Assembly (NCBI GenBank): GCA_966211335.1
Contig: CBIHNF010000001.1
Coordinates: forward strand, 1,302,001 to 1,366,000
DNA length: 64,000 nt
Reading direction: 5' to 3'
Source: JAPWJZ01 sp966211335
GTDB lineage: Bacteria; Pseudomonadota; Alphaproteobacteria; Micavibrionales; UBA2020
The notes below the pieces were generated by a model. It was not told the DNA's origin, ran no database searches, and saw nothing but the letters and a program-made list of their open reading frames with translations. The stretch's first letter is position 1; each line of letters opens with the position of its first letter. The position numbers were made by a program, and so were the translations under genes. Below are positions 8,710 through 18,620 of this stretch, one piece after another.

Positions 8710-10625
8710 ATCATTACATGGCGTCCAATCTCGATGACTCTGCCGACGGGTAGTTTGTAGAAATCCGTGGGTTCCGCGGCATGCTTGCTCATCCAGATAT
8801 AGATAAAGTCCTGCCAGGCGGGCAGGCCGTATTTCGGGTTGCCCTTCAGCGCGCGACGGGAGAGGAACAGTGACGTTTCATCCCATTCAAAGCGGATGCC
8901 GGTCGAGGGATCGGCGCGAAGGCGCATCAGCTCCTCCCGCACATCCGGCGTTTCCTGAAAGCCGAAGCGCAGCAGCACGGTGCTGAAGTTATCGGACAGG
9001 CGGTTGACGATGGCGCGGTTTTCCGCCGCCACATAGGGCACCGGCTCCACCCGTACGGTCAATATGATGTTCTTTTCATGGATGACATTGTTGTGGCGGA
9101 TATTCTGCAGCAGCGCCGCCGGTGTGCGATCAGGATCGGCCGCGAAGAAGAAGGCGGTGCCATGCGTCTTGCGCAGGCGCGGGAAACGGCTTTGCATTTC
9201 AGGAATGAAATGCTCCAGCTTGATTTCGCGCTTGCGGGCGCGACTGTTAATGATGAAGCTGCCTTTGATCCAGGTCCACATCACCAGCATGATGGTGGTG
9301 GCAAGGGCCAGCGGCATCCAGCCGCCTTCAAAAATCTTCAGCATGTTGGAGGCGAGGAAGATGCTGTCGACCAGCAGGAAGGGCCCGACCAGCAGGGCCG
9401 CCGCCCACATCGGCCAGCCCCAGATTTCCCATACGATGAAGAAGGTCATGATGGCCGTCAGCACCATGGTGCCGGTGACGCTGATGCCATAGGCCGCCGC
9501 CATCGCGCTTGAGGACTTGAACAGCAGGACGAGGATGATGACGCCGACCATGAGCAGCCAGTTCACCTGCGGCAGGTAAATCTGCCCCGAATGCGCGGCG
9601 GAAGTATGGCGGATTTCCATGCGCGGCACGAGGCCGAGGTTGATCGCCTGACGCGTCAGCGAATAGGCGCCGGTGATCACGGCCTGGCTCGCGATGATGG
9701 TCGCAAGCGTGCAAAGGCCAACCAGCGGATACATCCAAAAATCGCCGACCATTTTGAAGAAGGGGTTGTCGATGGTGGACGGGTCATGCATGACAAGCGC
9801 GCCCTGCCCAAGGTAATTGACCGCAAGGCAGGGGAAGACATACCACAGCCATGCCGCCTGAATGGGACGGCGGCCGAAGTGGCCAAGGTCGGCATAGAGC
9901 GCCTCCGCCCCCGTCACGGCGAGGAAGATGGAGCCGAGAACGATGAAGGACAGGCTGCCATGCGCAAACAGGAATTTCACCGCATAATAGGGGCTCAGCG
10001 CCTGCATAATTTGCGGGAAGGCGGTAATATGTTGCACGCCGGTCACCGCCAGCACGGCAAACCACACAAGGGTAATCGGGCCGAACAGGCTGGAAACTTT
10101 ATCGGTGCCCTTCGACTGGAAATAAAACAGCGCGACGATGATGGCGAGGGTGATGTGTACAATGTAGGGCTTGAAGGCCGGCGTTGCCACCTCCAGCCCC
10201 TCGACGGCGGAGAGGACGGAGAGGGCAGGGGTGAGAATGCCGTCGCCATAAAACAGCGCCGCGCCCGCCATGCCGATAAAGAGGAATATCGTGGTGTTGC
10301 GGTAGAGAATGCTGCGCACCAGCGCCATGAGGGCGAGCGTGCCGCCCTCCCCATGGTTATCGACCTTCAGCAGGATGCAGACGTATTTGACCGTGCAGAT
10401 AATCGTGAGCGACCACAGGATGAGCGAGATGATGCCGAGCACATCCGGCAGCGCATAACCGCCGACGCCATCGCCGAGCGCGTGCAGCGATTCACGGAAA
10501 GCATAGATCGGGCTGGTGCCGATATCGCCATAGACAACCCCGATCGCGCCGATGGTCAGCTTCCACAAATGGCTGTCGTGGCGGTCTTCCGCTGCGGCAT
10601 GATTATTTTCGGCGATGGCTTCCAC
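8706..10625 (-). CDS. kup: Kup-type low-affinity potassium uptake protein
   Basis: This 639-residue membrane protein has about 12 hydrophobic segments over the first 460 residues and a soluble C-terminal tail. Family signatures include IGVVYGDIGTSPIYAFRES near residue 30, LKVDNHGEGGTLALMAL near residue 90 and FYGDGILTPALSVLSAVEG near residue 130. Kup/HAK/KUP transporters bring K+ in by H+ symport across the inner membrane. The start is GTG with the good ribosome site AGGAGAAAATAAACC in front. It is the first gene of kup-kdpD-kdpE, all joined by short overlaps, which suggests that K+ or turgor sensing adjusts expression of this transporter. Confidence 0.95.
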   Translation of the reverse strand: MEAIAENNHAAAEDRHDSHLWKLTIGAIGVVYGDIGTSPIYAFRESLHALGDGVGGYALPDVLGIISLILWSLTIICTVKYVCILLKVDNHGEGGTLALMALVRSILYRNTTIFLFIGMAGAALFYGDGILTPALSVLSAVEGLEVATPAFKPYIVHITLAIIVALFYFQSKGTDKVSSLFGPITLVWFAVLAVTGVQHITAFPQIMQALSPYYAVKFLFAHGSLSFIVLGSIFLAVTGAEALYADLGHFGRRPIQAAWLWYVFPCLAVNYLGQGALVMHDPSTIDNPFFKMVGDFWMYPLVGLCTLATIIASQAVITGAYSLTRQAINLGLVPRMEIRHTSAAHSGQIYLPQVNWLLMVGVIILVLLFKSSSAMAAAYGISVTGTMVLTAIMTFFIVWEIWGWPMWAAALLVGPFLLVDSIFLASNMLKIFEGGWMPLALATTIMLVMWTWIKGSFIINSRARKREIKLEHFIPEMQSRFPRLRKTHGTAFFFAADPDRTPAALLQNIRHNNVIHEKNIILTVRVEPVPYVAAENRAIVNRLSDNFSTVLLRFGFQETPDVREELMRLRADPSTGIRFEWDETSLFLSRRALKGNPKYGLPAWQDFIYIWMSKHAAEPTDFYKLPVGRVIEIGRHVMI

Positions 10626-10750
10626 GGTTTATTTTCTCCTGCGTTTATACAATTGATTATCCGCGCCCGCAGGCAGGGAAGCGCGTAAATAAACTGTAAA
10701 AAACAAGATTTTGGTTTGATATCAATCCCTTGAATTGAAGTGGATCAGGC

Positions 10751-10793
10751 AAAAAAATAGCCGCAACCGATTGGAAACCGGTTACGGCTATTT
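10751..10793 (-). terminator. Rho-independent terminator after katG
   Basis: Read on the minus strand the arms are AAATAGCCGTAACCG and CGGTTGCGGCTATTT with one mismatch and a 9-base loop, followed by a run of T. It lies 22 bases beyond the katG stop. Confidence 0.85.
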
Positions 10794-10814
10794 CTGATCG
10801 TTATCCTCGAAAGA

Positions 10815-12968
<2,154 letters not shown>

Positions 12969-12969
12969 T

Positions 12970-13419
12970 TTATTTCCTCTTCTTGGCAGGTTTTTTGGCG
13001 GTTATTTTGGGTTGGCAGTCGGGGCAGATGCCCCAGAAAACGACTTCGGCTTCATCGACCGTGAAGCCCATGGCTTCGGCAGGCGAGAGGCAGGGTGCGG
13101 CGCCCGCCTTGCAATGCACATCCATCGTGGCATGGCACTGTCGGCAGACGAGGTGGTGGTGATTGTCCTTGTGGTCAATTTCATAGCGGGCGGAATGACC
13201 CATGGGCTGGATCGTGCGCAGGATGCCCTTTTCGGTCAGCGCATGCAGGTTGTCATACACCGCCTGCTTCGACAGCGCGCCGGAAATTCTCTGTGCGTGC
13301 CGGAAAATTGTATCCGCATCCGAATGCGAATGCTTCTCCACCGCAAGCAGAACCGCCTTCCGCGCGGCGGTCACGCTGAGGTCATGCTGGCGCAATAATT
13401 CTTCGACGTCGATTTCCAT
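12970..13419 (-). CDS. Fur family regulator, FurA/CatR-like, upstream of katG
   Basis: The 149-residue protein has the winged-helix domain of Fur proteins (SKQAVYDNLHALTEKGIL) and a metal-binding half with DNHHHLVCRQCH and a C-terminal CPDC, giving the two CxxC pairs of a structural zinc site. The segment EAEVVFWGICPDC resembles the actinobacterial FurA/CatR regulators found directly upstream of katG, which repress it until peroxide oxidises the metal site. The tail is Lys-rich (KKPAKKRK). I take ATG 13419 as start; an in-frame TTG at 13437 would add six residues. Autoregulation through the palindrome just upstream is likely. Confidence 0.87.
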   Translation of the reverse strand: MEIDVEELLRQHDLSVTAARKAVLLAVEKHSHSDADTIFRHAQRISGALSKQAVYDNLHALTEKGILRTIQPMGHSARYEIDHKDNHHHLVCRQCHATMDVHCKAGAAPCLSPAEAMGFTVDEAEVVFWGICPDCQPKITAKKPAKKRK

Positions 13420-13433
13420 GAAAGATGGATAAA

Positions 13434-13444
13434 CCAAAATTTGG
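13434..13444. promoter_or_regulatory. Palindrome upstream of the fur-like-katG operon, possible operator
   Basis: CCAAAATTTGG is a perfect 11-base palindrome 15 bases before the regulator start codon, inside an AT-rich stretch that also holds a minus-strand TTGACT as a possible -35 element. AT-rich dyads at this place are the usual autoregulatory sites of FurA-type repressors. Assignment is by position and symmetry only. Confidence 0.4.
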
Positions 13445-13554
13445 GATTAGTCAAAATTAATTTATCGGGCTTTATTTACATAGTTTGCGGATGGATTTTG
13501 CCCATAGGCTATGTCACTCTGAATGCCGGATGATTTGAAAGGAATGCAAGAAAT

Positions 13555-14193
13555 ATGGATGCCCAACTATTGCAGCAGCTGACCGTCGCGCTCGACTGGC
13601 TCGGGACATTCGTTTTCGCGCTCAGCGGCGGGCTGCTGGCGGTGCAGAAGAAGTTTGACCTGTTCGGCGTGCTGTTCCTGTCTTTCGTCGTCGCGGTCGC
13701 GGGTGGCATTATGCGCGACCTGCTGATCGGCGCGGTGCCGCCGGTTGCCATTAATGAAATTCATTACTTCCTTATTGCCATCGCCGGGGGGCTCATCACC
13801 TTTTACGCCTATCCCAAGGTCGCTTCGCTCAAACAGCAGATGCTGCTGCTAGATGCGATCGGCCTTGGTCTTTTTGCGGTGCTCGGCGCGCAGAAGGCGA
13901 TCGAGCATAATATCAACCCGCTCATGGCGGCGGTGCTGGGCATGATTACCGGCATCGGCGGCGGCATGCTGCGCGATGTGCTGGCTGGGGAGGTGCCGTC
14001 GGTACTGAAAAGCGATATATACGCGGTCGCGGCGCTGGCGGCGGGCGCGATAGTCGCGGGTGGGTACGCGCTCGCGGTGCCGGAGCCGTATCCGCTGCTT
14101 CTGGGTGCTGGCGTCTGCATCTTCCTCCGCCTTATGGCCCTGTACCGCGGCTGGCGCGCGCCCGTGTCGCGCTGGACGGAAAACGGCCGGTAA
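13555..14193 (+). CDS. TRIC-like (UPF0126/YicG) membrane channel protein
   Basis: The 212-residue protein has about seven hydrophobic helices arranged as two similar halves. The repeat shows in GGIMRDLLIGAVPP near residue 45 and GGGMLRDVLAGEVPS near residue 135, the hallmark of prokaryotic trimeric intracellular cation (TRIC) channel homologues. These form trimeric monovalent cation channels in the inner membrane; the physiological role in bacteria is unclear, though glycine-related phenotypes were reported for YicG-type members. The gene stands alone after the divergent regulator-katG unit. Confidence 0.88.
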   Translation: MDAQLLQQLTVALDWLGTFVFALSGGLLAVQKKFDLFGVLFLSFVVAVAGGIMRDLLIGAVPPVAINEIHYFLIAIAGGLITFYAYPKVASLKQQMLLLDAIGLGLFAVLGAQKAIEHNINPLMAAVLGMITGIGGGMLRDVLAGEVPSVLKSDIYAVAALAAGAIVAGGYALAVPEPYPLLLGAGVCIFLRLMALYRGWRAPVSRWTENGR

Positions 14194-14227
14194 TTAGCGA
14201 CAAGAACTCCTAAGTGACCTGACCTAC

Positions 14228-14252
14228 GGAACCTCGCGCGACCTCGGGCGTT
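14228..14252 (+). promoter_or_regulatory. EcfG-type general stress promoter of the hemerythrin gene
   Basis: GGAAC, exactly 16 bases, then CGTT: a perfect match to the alphaproteobacterial EcfG/RpoE2 consensus. The -10 element ends 39 bases before the ATG at 14292 and the site lies in the intergenic space, not in a coding region. This is the best such site in the window. Confidence 0.75.
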
Positions 14253-14291
14253 GAGCTTTGTGTAGTTGCATTTCAATCAAGAGGACCGATC

Positions 14292-14879
14292 ATGAAAAAG
14301 AAAACCGCGAAAAAAGCCGCGCCCAAAAAATCAGCGACAGGGGCAGGCAACGGTAAATTTACGAAAAAGTATGACGGCAAATCCGTCGATGCGTTAGACC
14401 TTTTGAAGGCCGACCACACGCATGTGAAAGCCATCTTCAAGAAATACCAGACCCTTGTCGACAACGGCGGCAGCAAGCGCGAGAAAATGGCGCTGGTGAA
14501 GGATGCCTGCAACGCCCTCGCCGTGCATGCCCAGATTGAAGAGGAAATCTTCTATCCCGCGCTGCAGGGCGCGGCGGAGAACAGCGAGCTTGCCGAAGCT
14601 TTTGTCGAGCACGACTGCGCGAAAGACCTCATCGGCCAGCTGGAACAGATGAGCGACGACCAGGCGATTTTCGATGCGAAATTCGTCGTCCTCGGCGAAC
14701 AGGTGAAGCACCATATTGACGAGGAAGAGGAAGAGCTTTTCTCCAAAGCCCGCAAGGCGAAGCTGGACCTTCAGGCGCTCGGCATGCAGATGCTGGCCCG
14801 CAAGGAAGAGCTGGAGCGCGAGCCGTCCTTCCCCGACCGCCCCATTCCGCGCGAAGAAGCCCCTGCCTACGTGCAGTAA
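14292..14879 (+). CDS. Hemerythrin HHE-domain protein
   Basis: The 195-residue protein starts with a Lys/Ala-rich tail (about 35 residues, KKKTAKKAAPKK) followed by a four-helix hemerythrin fold. The iron-ligand pattern is visible: His in LLKADHTHVK, His and Glu in HAQIEEEIFYPAL, His in VEHDCAKDL, and HHIDEEEEELF near the C-terminus. Such proteins bind a di-iron site and O2 or NO, or guard against oxidative or nitrosative stress. A perfect EcfG-type promoter upstream and a strong terminator downstream make it a monocistronic general-stress gene. The basic tail might bind nucleic acid; that is inference. Confidence 0.88.
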   Translation: MKKKTAKKAAPKKSATGAGNGKFTKKYDGKSVDALDLLKADHTHVKAIFKKYQTLVDNGGSKREKMALVKDACNALAVHAQIEEEIFYPALQGAAENSELAEAFVEHDCAKDLIGQLEQMSDDQAIFDAKFVVLGEQVKHHIDEEEEELFSKARKAKLDLQALGMQMLARKEELEREPSFPDRPIPREEAPAYVQ

Positions 14880-14895
14880 AAAGCTCAAAAACATG

Positions 14896-14926
14896 AAAAG
14901 GCCTCCGGAAACGGGGGCCTTTTTTT
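14896..14926 (+). terminator. Rho-independent terminator after the hemerythrin gene
   Basis: Nine-pair stem AGGCCTCCG / CGGGGGCCT with GAAA loop, followed by a run of T, 17 bases after the stop codon. Confidence 0.9.
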
Positions 14927-15001
14927 GTGGCGTGGCGGGATTTGACAGCTTGGGTCTGCCGCGTTATGGTTAGCGCATCTGAAAAGAACGGGAGCGCGAT
15001 C

Positions 15002-15541
15002 ATGGACGAAACGAAACCCAAGGGCGGCGTATACGCCGGCACGTTTGATCCCGTGACGCTCGGCCACCTTGATATCATCATGCAGGCGGGGCGTGTGGTG
15101 CCGCGCCTCATTATCCTCGTCGCCGTCAATGCCGGCAAGAACCCCGTCTTCACCGATGACGAGCGCGTCGAGATGCTGCGCCATGAAATCGACACACTCA
15201 TCAAGCCGGCCCTCGCGAAGGAAGGCATCACCTGCGACATCACGGTGGAAAAATTCTCAGGCCTCACCGCCGCCTTCATGGAGGCGCATAACGCGCCCTT
15301 CTACATCCGCGGCCTGCGCCCCGGCACCGATTTCGACAACGAATACCCGATCGCCATGGCCGGGCGGAAGGAATACCCGCAGTTCCAGCCGCTGTTCTTC
15401 GTGGCGTCTGACGCGAACCTCAACTTCGTCTCCTCCAGCGTCGCCCGCGAACTCGCCAAACTCGGCGGCAAAAGCCTCTCCGCCCACGTCACGCCAAATG
15501 TGGCCGAGAAACTGAAGAAGCGGTTGCGGCCGGAGGGTTGA
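15002..15541 (+). CDS. coaD: Pantetheine-phosphate adenylyltransferase
   Basis: The 179-residue enzyme transfers AMP from ATP to 4'-phosphopantetheine, the fourth step of coenzyme A synthesis. The nucleotidyltransferase signature GTFDPVTLGHLD (TxGH) is near residue 14 and the second motif FVSSSVAREL near residue 142. Length is normal, slightly long at the N-terminus with MDETKPKGG. The ATG at 15002 follows GGGAGCG; the open frame extends further upstream but that part crosses the preceding terminator region and is not family-like. A terminator follows at once. Confidence 0.95.
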   Translation: MDETKPKGGVYAGTFDPVTLGHLDIIMQAGRVVPRLIILVAVNAGKNPVFTDDERVEMLRHEIDTLIKPALAKEGITCDITVEKFSGLTAAFMEAHNAPFYIRGLRPGTDFDNEYPIAMAGRKEYPQFQPLFFVASDANLNFVSSSVARELAKLGGKSLSAHVTPNVAEKLKKRLRPEG

Positions 15542-15543
15542 AT

Positions 15544-15573
15544 AAAAAAGCCCCCGAATTCGGGGGCTTTTTT
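15544..15573 (+). terminator. Rho-independent terminator after coaD, also between it and tRNA-Ser
   Basis: Perfect palindrome with GCCCCCGAATTCGGGGGC core flanked by A-runs and T-runs, so it can act in both directions: for coaD on the plus strand and for the tRNA on the minus strand. Confidence 0.92.
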
Positions 15574-15574
15574 A

Positions 15575-15664
15575 TGGCGGACAGGGCGAGATTCGAACTC
15601 GCGATAGATTTGCACCTATTCTAGTTTTCGAGACTAGCGCCTTCAACCGCTCGGCCACCTGTCC
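15575..15664 (-). tRNA. tRNA-Ser (anticodon CGA)
   Basis: On the minus strand the acceptor arms GGACAGG and CCTGTCC pair perfectly and the 3' CCA is encoded. The anticodon stem CTAGT/ACTAG encloses the loop CTCGAAA (anticodon CGA, reading UCG). A long variable arm typical of class II tRNAs follows, and the T arm is GCGAG-TTCGAAT-CTCGC. Length is 90 bases including CCA. Confidence 0.97.
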
Positions 15665-15823
15665 TTCTCGAGAAGGGGCAATGTATCAGAAAGTGCCGAT
15701 TCCGAAAAGTTTTTGTTTTTCGCTGGTTTTTCAAGGGGCAAGCCGCTATGCCGCGTAATTTCCAAGGATTTTTCGGGGCGTGGCGTCTAAACTTATATCG
15801 CGGGCAATGACAGGAGTTTTCGC

Positions 15824-16603
15824 ATGACATTCAGGCAGGTAATGGCGGGCATGTGCCTTGTGGCTTTGGGGCTTTTGCTGACGGCGGAGGCGAAGGCCTG
15901 CCGCTATGAGGCTGTGCCGCTGCATGAATCCGCCGCGGGGGCGGCGAAGGTCTTCGTCGGCACGGTCGAGACAGTCGAAGTGGGGCTGGTCATCATCAAA
16001 GTTGAAAACGGCATCAAGAACGCCAAGGCGGGGGAGGAGGTGACGACCGACCTGCTGCAGGACAAAAGCAGCTGCGCCATCCGCTTCCAGCCGGGGCAGC
16101 GCTGGCTTTACCTTGGGCCGCACCACGAAAGCGGCTCGCTGATGTTGCAGGATGAATACGGCCGCGATAATGCGCCGGCGGTGGAGGCTGCGGTCAAGGA
16201 ATTCGGCGCCGATGTCCTGACAGGCGGGGAGCGGGTGGAGGGCACAGCCGCCGACACCTGCGCGCCCTGGGATGGCGCGGCCTTCGGCGTGCAGCTGGGC
16301 GGGCTTGGCGCGACGGTCTATGTCTCGCGCAATGCGCTGGTGCAGGCGCTGTCAACAGGCGGCGTTGCCAGCTATCCGGCGGATGACAAGGGCGAAATGG
16401 GCCATGCCAATATCGTGCAGTGTCCGCTGGCCGATCCGAAGCAGGCCACGAACCTGCCGTGCCAGGCAAAACAGGGCACCGTCAGCTTCAGCCATATGGA
16501 CGCGGAGGGCGTGACCGGCAATATCGACATCAACGACGGGGAGCACCATTCCCTCATTGTTTTCAAAGCGAAAATGCTGGAAAACCGCGCCATTTGCGGC
16601 TGA
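15824..16603 (+). CDS. Secreted protein with possible NTR/TIMP-like N-terminal domain
   Basis: The 259-residue protein has a clear signal peptide (about residues 1-24, hydrophobic MCLVALGLLLTAEA then AKA-C). The mature start with Cys, the pattern of hydrophobic strands (KVFVGTVETVEV, then CAIRFQPGQRWLYLG) and paired cysteines resemble bacterial NTR/TIMP-like beta-barrel domains up to about residue 110. The remainder (about 130-259) has four more Cys and no recognised motif. It is likely periplasmic with disulfides. The next small gene follows 50 bases later. Function unknown. Confidence 0.7.
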   Translation: MTFRQVMAGMCLVALGLLLTAEAKACRYEAVPLHESAAGAAKVFVGTVETVEVGLVIIKVENGIKNAKAGEEVTTDLLQDKSSCAIRFQPGQRWLYLGPHHESGSLMLQDEYGRDNAPAVEAAVKEFGADVLTGGERVEGTAADTCAPWDGAAFGVQLGGLGATVYVSRNALVQALSTGGVASYPADDKGEMGHANIVQCPLADPKQATNLPCQAKQGTVSFSHMDAEGVTGNIDINDGEHHSLIVFKAKMLENRAICG

Positions 16604-16652
16604 CGGGGAACAAAACGCGGCGGTAATCGTAGGTCGCGTCAGGAGCAAAAAA

Positions 16653-16856
16653 ATGGAAAACAATAACAACAACAGCACAGAAGATACGCCGAAAGGCGGT
16701 TTTTATACCGTGAACCTTGCCGTTAACGGCAGGGCTATTCCCTATATCGTTTTCGCCACCTCCGACTTTCAGGCGGCGAAAAAGGTGAAGGAAGAAACCG
16801 GATATGCCGCCAAACAGGAAGAGGTTGAAGGCCCCTACCTGCGCCATCCTTTTTAA
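16653..16856 (+). CDS. Small conserved-looking protein of unknown function
   Basis: This is a 67-residue open frame with AGGAGC 7 bases before the ATG and a strong terminator after it, so it is probably a real gene. The N-terminus is Asn-rich (MENNNNN) and polar, followed by a compact segment GFYTVNLAVNGRAIPYIVFA and a helix rich in Lys/Glu ending in GPYLRHPF. No signal or membrane segment. A GGAAC-N16-CGTA sequence at 16607-16631 sits in the right place to be a weak EcfG-like promoter, but its -10 has only one of the two usual T residues. Confidence 0.65.
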   Translation: MENNNNNSTEDTPKGGFYTVNLAVNGRAIPYIVFATSDFQAAKKVKEETGYAAKQEEVEGPYLRHPF

Positions 16857-16876
16857 GGCAGGTTAGTTTCAGCCAT

Positions 16877-16914
16877 AAAAAAATCCTGCAGCCGCAAGGC
16901 GCAGGATTTTTTTT
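16877..16914. terminator. Bidirectional rho-independent terminator
   Basis: Stem AAAAAATCCTGC / GCAGGATTTTTT around a short loop with A- and T-runs on the two sides. It serves the small plus-strand gene ending at 16856 and the cytochrome gene ending at 16931 on the minus strand. Confidence 0.9.
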
Positions 16915-16930
16915 GTCTGTTATAAGGCGC

Positions 16931-17440
16931 TTATTTTTGCGTTGCCAGCCACTTGATGACGGCCGCGCGCTCTTCCGGCTTTTTCAGGCCAGCGAAGGTC
17001 ATCTTGGTGCCTTCGATCGCTTTCTTCGGGCTCCAGAGGAATTTGTTCAGCGCGTCGTAATCCCACTTCTCGCCTTTATGGGCTTTCATGCCGTCGGAAT
17101 AGGCGTAGTCGTCTTTATGCGCGTGGATATTGCCGACGATGCCGTAAAGGTTGGGGCCGACGCGGTTGGGGCCGCCCTGGCTGAAGTCGTGGCAGGAGGC
17201 GCAGACTTTGGAAATTTTTTCGCCAAGGGCGAGGTCGGCTTTATCGACGTCAATCGGCTCGGGGCCGGTCGCGGCGGCAGGGGCACCGGCGGCGCCTGCA
17301 TCTTCCGTCACGGCGATCTCATAGGCGTTCTTCTCCAGCGGTTCCGAATGATAGGCCTGGTGCGCCACGAACCAGCACAGCATGGCGATGATGCCGGCGG
17401 AAAGAACCGCTGCGAAGATTTTATTGAACTCCATGTTCAT
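16931..17440 (-). CDS. Membrane-anchored c-type cytochrome (c552/CycM-like)
   Basis: The 169-residue protein has an N-terminal hydrophobic anchor (about residues 8-26), an Ala/Pro-rich linker and a class I cytochrome c domain. The heme motif is CASCH near residue 81, the GPNLYGIVG segment follows, and the axial Met is in GTKMTFAGL near residue 147. This is the layout of alphaproteobacterial membrane-anchored cytochromes that carry electrons from the bc1 complex to the aa3 oxidase on the periplasmic face. Start ATG 17440; an ATG two codons later is equally possible. No oxidase genes are adjacent. Confidence 0.9.
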   Translation of the reverse strand: MNMEFNKIFAAVLSAGIIAMLCWFVAHQAYHSEPLEKNAYEIAVTEDAGAAGAPAAATGPEPIDVDKADLALGEKISKVCASCHDFSQGGPNRVGPNLYGIVGNIHAHKDDYAYSDGMKAHKGEKWDYDALNKFLWSPKKAIEGTKMTFAGLKKPEERAAVIKWLATQK

Positions 17441-17497
17441 GGATAAGTCGTCCTTTGTTGTTTTTTATTTTTATTGGTCTTTTTCTTGGGCTTGAAT

Positions 17498-18019
17498 TTA
17501 AACCGTTTTGCGCTCGGAATCCACCAGTTTGCGTTCCGCGATGATCGGCTCCACGGGCTGGATGTCGATATCCCAGGGGAAGTAAATCCAGGTGTCCTGG
17601 CTGACCCAGGTTACATAAGTGTCGACCAGCGGCTCGCCGGCGGGTTTTGCGTAGACGGTGGCAAGATGCGCCTGCGGCAGCATTTTGCGGATAAGCTTGG
17701 CGGTGTTGCCGCTGTCGACGAGGTCGTCGATGACGAGCCAGCCGGCGCCGTCGCCGACGAGGGCTTTGTCGATGTTCTTCAAAATTTTCAGCTCGCGCTG
17801 GTTTTTATCGTCGTAGCTGGAAATGCCGATGGTCTCGACGACTTTAATATCCAGCTCGCGGGCGACGATGCCGGCGGGGATCAGGCCGCCGCGGGTGATG
17901 CCGATGATGCCTTTCCAGCTGTCGCTTTTTTCCACAAGGCGCCAGGCAAGGGCCTTGCAGTCGCGGTGGAACTGGTCCCAGGAGACAAGGAAGCGTTTGG
18001 GGGCGGGTGAATCGGCCAA
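17498..18019 (-). CDS. gpt: Xanthine-guanine phosphoribosyltransferase
   Basis: The 173-residue enzyme salvages xanthine, guanine and possibly hypoxanthine with PRPP. The PRPP-binding motif is LVIDDLVDSGNT near residue 95, with IGITRGGLIPAG near residue 40 and the C-terminal WIYFPWDI typical of Gpt. The start is TTG with a strong AGGAG five bases ahead; no ATG is available at a suitable place. It is probably a single-gene unit, divergent from the EamA pair. Confidence 0.9.
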   Translation of the reverse strand: MADSPAPKRFLVSWDQFHRDCKALAWRLVEKSDSWKGIIGITRGGLIPAGIVARELDIKVVETIGISSYDDKNQRELKILKNIDKALVGDGAGWLVIDDLVDSGNTAKLIRKMLPQAHLATVYAKPAGEPLVDTYVTWVSQDTWIYFPWDIDIQPVEPIIAERKLVDSERKTV

Positions 18020-18179
18020 GGGAAACTCCTGTTTTTGAACAGCCTATATATACAGCAGGTAGCAAGGGCAAGAAAAGACTTGGAATGCGTTTTAGAAATA
18101 ACACTATAGGGGCAGCGGGTGGCTTTGTTATAAACGTTCAAGGGCGATGGCTGCGCCCTGCTTTGACCCCACCGGCGAG

Positions 18180-18620
18180 ATGAATATTATGACTATTGAA
18201 GCCTGGCTTCTGCCCTCCATCCTCGCGCTGCTGATCTGGGGCGTGACCGCCTTTTTGCCCAAGCTGGCGCTGCGCACCCTCTCGCCGCTGCATACCATCG
18301 TTTACAATTCGTTCTTTTTTTTGGCGACCGCCATCGGCGTGCAGTTTATTTTCGGCGCGCCGGAATTGAACCTGCACGGCGCGCTTTTCGCCATGGGCAC
18401 GGGCGCCTGCGGCGCTTTCGGCCAGCTGCTCTACCTGATCGCGCTGAAGCGCGGGCCGCTGACCTATGTCTCGATGATTTCATCGCTCTATCCGCTCATC
18501 GCCACCTCTCTCGCCTTCGTCGTGCTGCACGAACCGATGGGCCTCCGCCAGTGCCTTGGCGTCGCGCTTGGCATTTCCGCTATTGTTCTTCTTGTGGTGT
18601 CGCATGACAAACGCGCCTGA
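18180..18620 (+). CDS. Half-size EamA/DMT membrane transporter, first of a pair
   Basis: The 146-residue protein has about five hydrophobic helices and a single EamA domain, half the length of the usual ten-helix DMT transporter. Features are LLIWGVTAFLPKLAL near the N-terminus and the end motif VVLHEPMGLRQCLGVALGISAI. An ATG three codons later is an alternative start. Its 3' end overlaps the next gene by 17 bases, and that gene encodes a second half-size EamA protein, so the two probably assemble as a heterodimer in the inner membrane. Substrate unknown. Confidence 0.82.
   Translation: MNIMTIEAWLLPSILALLIWGVTAFLPKLALRTLSPLHTIVYNSFFFLATAIGVQFIFGAPELNLHGALFAMGTGACGAFGQLLYLIALKRGPLTYVSMISSLYPLIATSLAFVVLHEPMGLRQCLGVALGISAIVLLVVSHDKRA

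Noticed and set aside
16607..16631. GGAAC-N16-CGTA upstream of the 67-residue gene as a firm EcfG promoter
   Set aside because: Only one T of the conserved TT remains; kept as a remark in the gene entry rather than as a feature.
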